From an uncultured Sphingobacteriales bacterium (GTDB lineage: Bacteria; Bacteroidota; Bacteroidia; Chitinophagales; Chitinophagaceae), in the NCBI GenBank assembly GCA_937991535.1, contig CALKHN010000003.1, positions 97,795 through 161,794 of the forward strand: a DNA stretch of 64,000 bases, read 5' to 3'. The first letter of the stretch is position 1; each line of letters opens with the position of its first letter. Of this stretch, positions 56,062-64,000 are shown piece by piece. Position numbers and translations under genes: made by a program. Under the pieces are notes generated by a model. It was not told the DNA's origin. It did not search any database and saw only the letters and a program-made list of their open reading frames with translations.

Positions 56062-59000
56062 ATGATTCGACAACTCCGAGAAAAGTTTCAATTACAGCAT
56101 TCGCTGAAAAATTTTGCAGGAAAGATGTTCTCAATATTGATGGTTTTGCTTTTTAGCGTAGGATTTGCTCAAGGGCAAAATGCTGTTACAGGGAAAATAA
56201 CAAATGAAAGAGGGGAGCCTTTGGCTGGAGCCAGCGTAAAAATTAAAAACTCCAACAGCGGCACTACAACAAATGAAGAAGGGTTGTTTAGCATTAATGT
56301 TGCTAATCTTAATATAACGCTCATTGTTAGTTCAGTTGGATTTCAAACAAGAGATATTCCTTTAAATGGCAAATCAAATATTGATATATCCCTGGAAGGT
56401 GGAGTTGATCCACTCTCTGAAGTTGTTGTTGTTGGGTTTGGGTCTCAGCAGCGCAGGAGTGAAATAACTACTGCCGTTTCAAAACTTGATAATAAAGTGC
56501 TGGAAAATATTCCTTACTCAAATGCTGCGGCTGCATTGCAGGGTACGCTGGCAGGGGTGCGTGTACAAACCAATTCAGGGCAACCCGGTGCAGCACCTAA
56601 TATTATCGTTAGAGGCGGAACTTCCATAAATAGTCCAAATAGTTCGCCACCAATTTACATTATTGACGGAGTGTTGCGGGGTAATATGGATGATATCAGT
56701 GCACACGATATTAAATCTATACAGGTATTAAAGGATGCTGCGGCAACTGCAATTTATGGAGCGCAGGGGTCTAACGGCGTGGTAATTGTAGAAACAAAAT
56801 CTGGTCAGTCGGGCAAAACGCAGGTTAATTATAAGTTTGATTTGGTGAGGTCTGAGGTTGCCAAAACTTATGATATTCTTACGGGAAAAGATGAAGCTTA
56901 TTTTTCCCGCCTGGGTATATTAGCAACCGGGGGAATAAATCCCGCGTTTCTCGCACAATTAGATGGAAGCACCTACCTGGGGGGAGCTGGTAATGATCTT
57001 ACCAATAAAACAACGGGTTCATTACAATATCTTACACCGGAGAACCAGTATAAGCTCAACGAAGGCTGGGAAAGTATTCCTGACCCCGCAGACCCGTCAA
57101 GAACTTTAATATTTAACAGTGTAGACTGGCAAAGTATGCTTTTTAGAAAGTCGCTTTCCCAAAATCATGCAATTTCAGTTTCAGGTGGAACTCAAAAGGC
57201 GAGATTTTATTTAGGTTTAGGATACCTGGATAGTAAAGGAATTGCTATACAAACAGATTACAAGCGGTTTACAATGAACCTTAATGGAGAGCTTAATATT
57301 AATGACAGAATAAAGATTTTCTCCAGAGTAATGTACTCTAATACAAGGAATACACAGGTGCCGACAACAGATATTTTTAAATCTTCCCTCATTGCGCCTG
57401 CAACCGATAAGCTATATTTTGAAGATGGAACCCTCTCCCCTGGACGTAGTTTAGGATATTCCAATCCATTTTATAGATCATCGGTTTATCATCCAAAAAA
57501 TATCGCAAATGACCTGACCCTGATTGCGGGTGGTGAAGCTGAAATTATTGCAGGTTTGACTTTTAGTCCTCAGGTTTCCGTGCAATATAGAGGAGGTTAC
57601 TCCAGGAATTTTTTACGGACCTACTTGAATGGACCAAGTACACTTGTAACCTCACGCACGGCTACCGGTTCATATGCAGAGAACTTTCGGCCACAGGTGA
57701 ATGCTGTATTAAACTACGGTAAAGTATTTAACAATGATCACGATTTTGAGATAAAAGCAGGCTTGTCGTATTTATGGGCTAATAATATTTCGCTATCGGC
57801 TACAGGTCAAAACGCTGCAACCGATATCATCCCAACATTAAATGCTTCTGCAACACCAACAGCAGTTTCCGGTTCAGAAACACAACAGGTGTTGACAGGT
57901 TATTTTTCAAGGGCTGCATATAATTATAAAGGCAAGTATCTTTTTAGCGCAAGCTTGAGATATGACGGTGCATCAAACTTAGGCACAGATAATAAGTGGG
58001 GTTTCTTTCCTGGTGTATCTGCAGGATGGAATATTGACAGAGAGGATTTCTGGAAATTCTTACCTGCAGGTTTGGTTAAATTGAAATTAAGAGCCAGTTA
58101 TGGTGTAACAGGTAATATTAGCGGATTGGGATTGTACCAGGCGCAGGGAGAATATAATGCTTCTTCGAGATATTATGGTTCTTCAGGTATTATGATATCA
58201 ACTTTGCCGAATCAGAATTTAAAGTGGGAGCAATCAAAGACACTTGACATTGGAGCAGATTTGGGATTATTCGACAATAGAGTGAGTGTTATTTTTGATT
58301 ACTACAGACGAGTTACTGAAAACCTTCTAACCTCTTTAACACTGCCTCCTTCAACAGGATTTCCCAGCATATTAACAAATTACGGATCTCTTGAAAACAA
58401 GGGGTATGAGATAGAATTGTCTGCCAGAGTATTATCTCCTGAATCTCCAGTTCAATGGAATATTGCGTTTAATACTGCGAAGGTTAATAGTAAAATTATG
58501 AAGTTGCCCGAAAACGGAATTGAGAATAACAGGGTAGGCGGCGTATATGTATATGATCCTGCCAGGGGAAGTTATGCATGGCTCGGTGGTTTGCAGGAAG
58601 GGCAAAGGATCGGGGACCAATATGCATATCAGCAGGTAAGCGTTTATTCAACCAATGCTGAAGCCGCAAAAGCACCTATTGATATGTTGCTACCCAGTGC
58701 AAGTAAGATGAAGTATGGCGGAGATGTAAATTGGATGGACGTTGACCGTAATGATACTATAGATACGAGGGATCGTATTTACATGGGAAATGTTATTCCA
58801 CGAATAACAGGCGGTTTTACAAATACTGTTAATTATAAGGGACTGAGTCTAACAGTCAGAATGGATTATACATTGGGTGCAACCATTTATAATGAAACAG
58901 CTGCAAGGCTGGAAGGAAATTTTTCGGGGGCAAATGCGATAAGTGGGCATATGCTAAGATCCTGGCAGAAGGAAGGAGATGTTACGGATGTGCCCAGGTA

Positions 59001-59286
59001 TTATTGGGCCGATCAGAATGCACAATGGAATGTGTGGAATAATAGAGGAAGTTCCCGGTTTTATCAAAGTACAGATTTCTTATGTTTAAGAGAAGTGACG
59101 CTTGCATACAGGTTGCCGCAAAGTCTGCTGAAACAGATAAAAATTTCTGATATCACATTAAATCTCACAGGAAGTAATTTGAAGTATTTTACGAATTACG
59201 AAGGGTTGAGTCCTGAACAAACAAATACAGAAACCGCGTATCCTAACCCAAGATCATTCATTTTCGGAGCTTCAATTACTTTCTAA
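56062..59286 (+). CDS. SusC/RagA TonB-dependent outer-membrane transporter (no STN domain)
   Basis: 1074 residues from ATG 56062 (ATG 56002 is an alternative). A basic leader and signal (FSILMVLLFSVGFAQGQ) lead directly into the carboxypeptidase-regulatory-like domain (VTGKITNERGEPLAGASVKI), the signature SEVVVVGFGSQ, a plug (PIYIIDGVLRG, IQVLKDAAATAIYGAQGSNG) and the barrel, which ends RSFIFGASITF. The absence of an STN domain means it is not wired to a FecR/ECF pair; regulation is probably by another route. A SusD gene follows after 18 bases. Confidence 0.95.
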   Translation: MIRQLREKFQLQHSLKNFAGKMFSILMVLLFSVGFAQGQNAVTGKITNERGEPLAGASVKIKNSNSGTTTNEEGLFSINVANLNITLIVSSVGFQTRDIPLNGKSNIDISLEGGVDPLSEVVVVGFGSQQRRSEITTAVSKLDNKVLENIPYSNAAAALQGTLAGVRVQTNSGQPGAAPNIIVRGGTSINSPNSSPPIYIIDGVLRGNMDDISAHDIKSIQVLKDAAATAIYGAQGSNGVVIVETKSGQSGKTQVNYKFDLVRSEVAKTYDILTGKDEAYFSRLGILATGGINPAFLAQLDGSTYLGGAGNDLTNKTTGSLQYLTPENQYKLNEGWESIPDPADPSRTLIFNSVDWQSMLFRKSLSQNHAISVSGGTQKARFYLGLGYLDSKGIAIQTDYKRFTMNLNGELNINDRIKIFSRVMYSNTRNTQVPTTDIFKSSLIAPATDKLYFEDGTLSPGRSLGYSNPFYRSSVYHPKNIANDLTLIAGGEAEIIAGLTFSPQVSVQYRGGYSRNFLRTYLNGPSTLVTSRTATGSYAENFRPQVNAVLNYGKVFNNDHDFEIKAGLSYLWANNISLSATGQNAATDIIPTLNASATPTAVSGSETQQVLTGYFSRAAYNYKGKYLFSASLRYDGASNLGTDNKWGFFPGVSAGWNIDREDFWKFLPAGLVKLKLRASYGVTGNISGLGLYQAQGEYNASSRYYGSSGIMISTLPNQNLKWEQSKTLDIGADLGLFDNRVSVIFDYYRRVTENLLTSLTLPPSTGFPSILTNYGSLENKGYEIELSARVLSPESPVQWNIAFNTAKVNSKIMKLPENGIENNRVGGVYVYDPARGSYAWLGGLQEGQRIGDQYAYQQVSVYSTNAEAAKAPIDMLLPSASKMKYGGDVNWMDVDRNDTIDTRDRIYMGNVIPRITGGFTNTVNYKGLSLTVRMDYTLGATIYNETAARLEGNFSGANAISGHMLRSWQKEGDVTDVPRYYWADQNAQWNVWNNRGSSRFYQSTDFLCLREVTLAYRLPQSLLKQIKISDITLNLTGSNLKYFTNYEGLSPEQTNTETAYPNPRSFIFGASITF

Positions 59287-59304
59287 CTGAAAAACTGTAA
59301 TAAG

Positions 59305-60783
59305 ATGAGAAAAAATAACATATTGATATTTTCAGCTTTAATAATTACGATTGGAACTGGTTGTACCAAAACATTGGAACTTGAACCTGTCAGTTCTATT
59401 TCAACTGCATCATTCTGGAAATCTGAAGACGATGCAAACGGAGCATTAAGAGGTATGTATATAAGGCTACGTAGCGTTACTGCCACAAACTTATATTTAT
59501 GGGGGGAATCGAGAAGTCAAAATCTAAAACAGTCACTTGGAAATGATTTTAGTAATCTCAGGCTATATAATAATACGTTAGATCCCACTGTTGCAGGTCC
59601 TGACTGGAGTTCGGTATATCGTGTAATTAATGATGTTAATCTTATTTTGAAATATTTACCTAACATTTCCTTTAAAACAGAGGCCGATAAAAATAGGTCA
59701 TTAGCAGAGGCCTACGCTATGAGAGCTTATTGCTATTTTATTATGGCTAAAACATGGGGGGACCTGCCTCTTGTTACTGAACCAACAGAAGGCTATAATC
59801 CTGATGTTATTTACAGGGAAAGAACTTCTGTTGCTGCAATATTTACCCAAATAAAAAGTGATATAGCACAGGGGCTGTCTCTTTTCTCTGATAATAGCTT
59901 TACTGCCGGGAGGAACAGATGGTCAAAACCGGCATTAAATGCGCTTAAGGGGGATGTATTTTTATGGACAGCAAAAAAATTAAACGGAGGCAATGAAGAT
60001 TTGACTGCAGCACTTTCTGCTTTGAATGATGTAGACGCGGCAGATGTACAGCTATTGAGTGATTTTGGAAGAATCTTTGATTATGACAATAAAGGGAATA
60101 AGGAAATTTTAATGGCGAATAATTTCCTTCTCAATGAAACAGGAAGCACTTTCATGCAGAATATGTACATAGATGCGTATCCACCCAATAGTGATCCTGC
60201 AGCAGTTGCAATTATTGGCGCTGTTGGAGGGGCAAATTACTGGACATTGACTGATGATACGAGGCAAAAGTTTAAAGCGGAGGATTTACGCAGAACTGCA
60301 ACTTATACAGAACTGTATAGCTATGATGAAGCAACCAGCGCATATACTAAGTTTTATGGTTGTATCCAGAGGAAGTTTGACGGCATGATCAATGCAGGTG
60401 CCAGAACCTTTATTGATGATGTGGTATTGTATAGATATGCTGATGTGTTGTTGATGAAGGCAGAAGCCCAGAATGCATTAGACCAGGACCCTTCTGATGC
60501 AATGAATAAAATAAGGAAGCGGGCGTTTGGCAGTAATTTTAGCGGTAATGAATTTGTATCCGGGTCAAAAGAGGATAATAATAATGCCATTTTAGAGGAA
60601 CGTTTACTGGAATTTTTATATGAAGGAAAATATTGGTGGGATATATTGAGGTTCGATAAAGCTGCTGAATTAATACCATATTTTCAAAGCAACCCCACTG
60701 ACACCTATAAATATCTCTGGCCGCTTTCGTTATCTATTTTAAGTACGGAACCTAAGGCTAATCAAAACCCTGGTTATCAATAG
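59305..60783 (+). CDS. SusD/RagB outer-membrane lipoprotein, second locus
   Basis: 492 residues with a lipobox at Cys20 (IGTGC). SusD features: EPVSSISTASFWKSEDDA near 28-45, AYAMRAYCYFIMAKTWGDLPL near 137-157, the C-terminal LYRYADVLLMKAEAQNAL and LEERLLEFLYEGKYWWDILRF, and the closing YLWPLSLSILSTEPKANQNPGYQ. It pairs with the SusC just upstream. Compared with the first SusD it is 109 residues shorter. Two secreted glycosidase-like genes follow. Confidence 0.96.
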   Translation: MRKNNILIFSALIITIGTGCTKTLELEPVSSISTASFWKSEDDANGALRGMYIRLRSVTATNLYLWGESRSQNLKQSLGNDFSNLRLYNNTLDPTVAGPDWSSVYRVINDVNLILKYLPNISFKTEADKNRSLAEAYAMRAYCYFIMAKTWGDLPLVTEPTEGYNPDVIYRERTSVAAIFTQIKSDIAQGLSLFSDNSFTAGRNRWSKPALNALKGDVFLWTAKKLNGGNEDLTAALSALNDVDAADVQLLSDFGRIFDYDNKGNKEILMANNFLLNETGSTFMQNMYIDAYPPNSDPAAVAIIGAVGGANYWTLTDDTRQKFKAEDLRRTATYTELYSYDEATSAYTKFYGCIQRKFDGMINAGARTFIDDVVLYRYADVLLMKAEAQNALDQDPSDAMNKIRKRAFGSNFSGNEFVSGSKEDNNNAILEERLLEFLYEGKYWWDILRFDKAAELIPYFQSNPTDTYKYLWPLSLSILSTEPKANQNPGYQ

Positions 60784-60792
60784 GAATAAGCA

Positions 60793-62424
60793 ATGAGCGC
60801 TTTCAAAACAAGTCTTTTAGTTCGTTCGGTGTTTCGGCATTCCATGATGATATGTATGTTGATATATGCAACAAACATGTATGCTCAGAAAAATGTTAGT
60901 GAAGGGGTTTATCCGATAGAGTCTTCCAGGCAATTGTTCATAGACAATATCTTAATAGAAAAGGTTACAGGAAAGGGCATTCTTCTGCTTCATCATCCCG
61001 TACCGCGTAATGTTGTTTTGGAAGCCGACGAAGGGTGGGAGGGGAATGGAACAAACTATGTTACGGTTTTTAAAGATGGAGACAGATACCGGATGTACTA
61101 CCGTGCGGGGCACTATTCTTATATTGGGGGTAAAGACAGACCTAACCGTAAAGATATTTACTGTTATGCGGAAAGTATGGACGGAATTTACTGGAAGAAA
61201 CCTGTTCTTGAAATCATTAACTGGGGAGGGTCATTTAAAAACAATATTATACTGGACTCTATTGGTAACCATGCTTTCTCCCCGTTTTTAGATGGGAATC
61301 CGGATTGTAGTCCTGATGCGAAATACAAAGCACTCGGATGGGGAGGAGGTGAGCATGGGCTGTATGCTTTTAAATCTTCTGACGGCATACATTGGACCCT
61401 AATGAATGAAAATCCCGTTATTACCAAAGGAGCTTTTGATTCTCAAAACCTGGCATTCTGGGACACTGAGAAAAAGGAATACAGGTGCTATGTACGCGAT
61501 TTTCGTAATAAAACCAAAGGCTCTGTAAACCTTATCAATGCATCAATAGATGCTGGACGGGATATTCGCACTGCTGCATCTAAAGATTTTATTCACTGGA
61601 CAGAACCGAAGTTTGTGAGCTATGAAGCAAATACAGACCCGGGAGGCACTGTGCCCGACAAAAAATCGCGTTCCAAAGACTATCCCGCCGGCAGGGTTAG
61701 TGAATTATATACTAATCAGGTAATCCCATATTATCGTTCGCCCGGATTATTTATAGGTTTTCCCACAAGGTATGTAGATAAAGGGTGGACCACATCAGCA
61801 AAGCTTTTGCCACGCTTTGATTACCGGCAGACAAGGGCGGCTGATTCCCGCAGAGAAGGAACAGCTATAACAGAAGGCATGATTATGAGTAGCAGAAACG
61901 GGGATCATTTTAATATCTGGCCGGAGGCTTTCCTGCGTCCGGGACTCAGAAAATATGATACATGGTTTTATGGAGATATGTACCAAAACTGGGGATTGGC
62001 AGAGACGCCATCTGACATTGAAGATGCACCAGCGGAAATATCAATGTATGCAACGGAGAAGACACTGCAGGAAACAGGAGTAAGAATAAGACGATATACG
62101 ATCCGGATAGATGGTTTTGTTTCGCTTCATGCACCACTTGCCGGAGGTGAGCTCATTACTAAACCATTTACTTTTAACGGAAGTAACCTTAGTTTGAATG
62201 TTTCAACCTCTGCTGCCGGTTCGGTTAAGGTGGAAATCCAGCAACCGGATGGTAAAGCCATCCCGGGATTTTTTTTAGATGATTGTGAAGAGATATATGG
62301 CGATGATTTGGATCGGCAGGTTATATGGAAGCCCGGTGCTGATCTTGCTAAATTACAGGGAATTGCTGTCAGGTTGCGGATAGCGGTAAAGGATGGAGAT
62401 GTTTACTCATTCATATTTAAGTAG
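60793..62424 (+). CDS. Secreted beta-propeller glycosidase-like protein 1
   Basis: 543 residues with signal peptide ending MYAQ. The pattern of strand repeats and Asp/Glu loops resembles five-bladed propellers of the GH32/GH43/GH130 type: RQLFIDNILIE, CYAESMDGIYW, FSPFLDGNPD, AFKSSDGIHWTLM and GAFDSQNLAFWDTE. A C-terminal beta domain (about 425-543) follows. The family is not assigned with certainty. It begins 9 bases after SusD and has a paralogue immediately downstream. Confidence 0.75.
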   Translation: MSAFKTSLLVRSVFRHSMMICMLIYATNMYAQKNVSEGVYPIESSRQLFIDNILIEKVTGKGILLLHHPVPRNVVLEADEGWEGNGTNYVTVFKDGDRYRMYYRAGHYSYIGGKDRPNRKDIYCYAESMDGIYWKKPVLEIINWGGSFKNNIILDSIGNHAFSPFLDGNPDCSPDAKYKALGWGGGEHGLYAFKSSDGIHWTLMNENPVITKGAFDSQNLAFWDTEKKEYRCYVRDFRNKTKGSVNLINASIDAGRDIRTAASKDFIHWTEPKFVSYEANTDPGGTVPDKKSRSKDYPAGRVSELYTNQVIPYYRSPGLFIGFPTRYVDKGWTTSAKLLPRFDYRQTRAADSRREGTAITEGMIMSSRNGDHFNIWPEAFLRPGLRKYDTWFYGDMYQNWGLAETPSDIEDAPAEISMYATEKTLQETGVRIRRYTIRIDGFVSLHAPLAGGELITKPFTFNGSNLSLNVSTSAAGSVKVEIQQPDGKAIPGFFLDDCEEIYGDDLDRQVIWKPGADLAKLQGIAVRLRIAVKDGDVYSFIFK

Positions 62425-62484
62425 GTATTAAGGTGTGTATTATTCAGGTGTTAAAGCCACTCATTCATTTCGAAAAGCATATTT

Positions 62485-63978
62485 ATGTTTACAAATCTTA
62501 GAAGAAAGAACCTTTTTTTCGGATTAGCCATCATTTGCTCTGTTATTCAAACGAATTTGCTTGCTCAAATAAGTAAATCATTACAAATAAGGGATAACAG
62601 AGAACTTTTCGTAGATCAATATCTGATAGAAAATTTTACTCATGTACAACAAAAGCTTCATCATCCCAAAAATGAGGGGCCTGTATTATATTTCGATAGG
62701 AAATGGGAAGGGAATTTTAGCGGCTATTCTACTGTAATAAAAGATGGTGACTTGTATAGGTTGTATTATAGAGGAATTCGTGAAGTTGGCAACGATGGCA
62801 GTGAAAGCGAAGTTACCTGTTACGCAGAGTCCAGGGACGGTAAAGTATGGGTCAAGCCTGAATTGGGAATACATGAAATGGATGGATCTGCAGGCAATAA
62901 TATCATTCTTGCTAATGCAGCACCTGTTACACACAATTTCTCACCGTTTCTTGATAAGAATCCCAATGCAAAAGCTACAGAAAGGTATAAAGCACTTGGC
63001 GGCATAAAAAAGAGCGGATTAAAGGCATACATATCTTCCGATGGGATACATTGGAAAATATTGGCAGACCAACCGGTTATTACAGAAGGAGATTTTGATT
63101 CGCAAAATGTTGCATTTTGGTCTGAAACGGAGAAGAAGTATATCTGTTATCTCAGGTCCTCAGCTATTTCTCCTGATAAAAAAAAATACAGATCGGTAAG
63201 CAGAACCACATCTGAAGATTTTATCAATTGGAGCAAACCTGAGCCCATGCAGTTTGGGGATGTGCCTTATGATCATCTTTACACACAGCAAACCAGCTCT
63301 TACTATCGTGCTCCCCAGATTTATATCGCTATTGGTGCGCGATTTATGCCAGGCAGGCAGGTAGTGTCGGATGAACAGGCTGCTGTGCTGAATGTAAATT
63401 CCAAATATTATAAAGATTGTTCGGATGCGATTTTTATGACTACCCGCGGAGGGAATCTGTATAACAGAACATTCCTGGAGTCAATTATCAGGCCGGAAAT
63501 AGGATTGGAGAATTGGGTGTCCCGCTCCAACTATCCTGCGCTTAATATTGTTGAAACCGGGGCAAATGAAATGTCTGTATATGTTAATGAGAGTTATGCG
63601 CAGCAAGGCGCTCATCTAAAAAGATATTCAATGCGTATTGATGGTTTGGTGTCAGCACATGCAGAAATGAAAGAAGGATATGTAATTACCAAACCAATAC
63701 AATTTGAAGGAATGGAACTGGAAATTAATTATTCTACTTCGGCGGCAGGTTTTGTGAAAGTGGAAATACTAGATACGAATGGAAAGCCTGTTCCGGGATT
63801 TTCAAAGGATGATGCTACTGAGATAATCGGGAATGAAATTAAGAGAATAGTAGGGTGGAAAACTAACCAGTCTGTACAGGCTTTATCAGGTAGGCCAATC
63901 CGATTGAAATTTTATTTAAAAGATGCAGACTTGTTTTCTTTTAAGTTTATAGGATTAGGTAGAATGACCTCAAACTAA
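62485..63978 (+). CDS. Secreted beta-propeller glycosidase-like protein 2
   Basis: 497 residues with signal peptide (LFFGLAIICSVIQTNLLAQ). It is a clear paralogue of the preceding gene: RELFVDQYLIE, YAESRDGKVW, FSPFLDKNPN, YISSDGIHWKIL, DFDSQNVAFWSE and the final LKDADLFSFKF align. The central region (about 240-300) is shorter than in the first copy. The two may act on related linkages or one may be specialised for binding. It is the last gene in the window; the last 22 bases hold nothing more. Confidence 0.75.
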   Translation: MFTNLRRKNLFFGLAIICSVIQTNLLAQISKSLQIRDNRELFVDQYLIENFTHVQQKLHHPKNEGPVLYFDRKWEGNFSGYSTVIKDGDLYRLYYRGIREVGNDGSESEVTCYAESRDGKVWVKPELGIHEMDGSAGNNIILANAAPVTHNFSPFLDKNPNAKATERYKALGGIKKSGLKAYISSDGIHWKILADQPVITEGDFDSQNVAFWSETEKKYICYLRSSAISPDKKKYRSVSRTTSEDFINWSKPEPMQFGDVPYDHLYTQQTSSYYRAPQIYIAIGARFMPGRQVVSDEQAAVLNVNSKYYKDCSDAIFMTTRGGNLYNRTFLESIIRPEIGLENWVSRSNYPALNIVETGANEMSVYVNESYAQQGAHLKRYSMRIDGLVSAHAEMKEGYVITKPIQFEGMELEINYSTSAAGFVKVEILDTNGKPVPGFSKDDATEIIGNEIKRIVGWKTNQSVQALSGRPIRLKFYLKDADLFSFKFIGLGRMTSN

Positions 63979-64000
63979 AGATAATACATTGCGGAGACTA

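Overview
The window is chromosomal DNA from a Bacteroidota species, most likely of the Chitinophagaceae type. I infer this from two SusC/SusD pairs, a FecR-type anti-sigma factor, STN and DUF4974 domains, many SPI or lipoprotein signals on predicted carbohydrate-active enzymes, and the lack of strong Shine-Dalgarno sequences. I saw no rRNA, tRNA, CRISPR array or prophage.

Layout. (1) 1-16345 is a polysaccharide-utilisation-type locus on the + strand: the end of a FecR anti-sigma gene, a SusC with an N-terminal STN domain, SusD, two tandem endonuclease/exonuclease/phosphatase hydrolases, a TIM-barrel glycosidase-like protein, a DUF4838 protein, a 945-residue glycosidase-like protein with an inserted lectin-like domain, and a Tat-exported Gfo/Idh/MocA oxidoreductase. 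(2) 16346-18369 holds a broken REP-associated transposase with REP-like palindromes on both sides, then a six-hairpin glycosidase-like gene on the - strand. (3) 18646-31239 holds a TPR sensor histidine kinase followed by two giant genes (about 1864 and 1484 residues). The giant proteins have no signal peptide and no domain I recognise with confidence; this pair is the best candidate for an undescribed system. (4) 31298-37951 holds an atypical Nramp-family transporter, a two-domain esterase, a lone IS200-type transposase next to three short palindromes, a zinc alcohol dehydrogenase and an SMP-30 lactonase. (5) 38045-46960 (- strand) reads as one unit in the order response regulator, histidine kinase, PepSY-like protein, PAP2 phosphatase, TolC, membrane fusion protein, RND pump. 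(6) 47225-55623 (+ strand) is a compact metabolic cluster: RidA, a 3-hydroxyacyl-CoA-dehydrogenase-like enzyme, a class III aminotransferase, a second dehydrogenase-like protein that has lost its catalytic residues, an M19 dipeptidase, a ceramidase-like protein and a GHL10-like lipoprotein. (7) 56062-63978 is a second SusC/SusD pair followed by two paralogous beta-propeller-type glycosidase-like genes.

The intergenic DNA is unusually structured. A REP-like hairpin family (shared GTGGGGACA core, CTGG/CCAG clamp, covarying stem) occurs beside the broken transposase and again in a folded 103-bp element that supplies the last codons of the PAP2 gene. Tandem octamer arrays of the GTAAGA type lie on both sides of the ceramidase-like gene as large inverted repeats, and each array begins in the last codons of the upstream gene. 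A tract with strict 7-base periodicity separates the two giant genes. The sequence shows these structures directly; their roles are inference.
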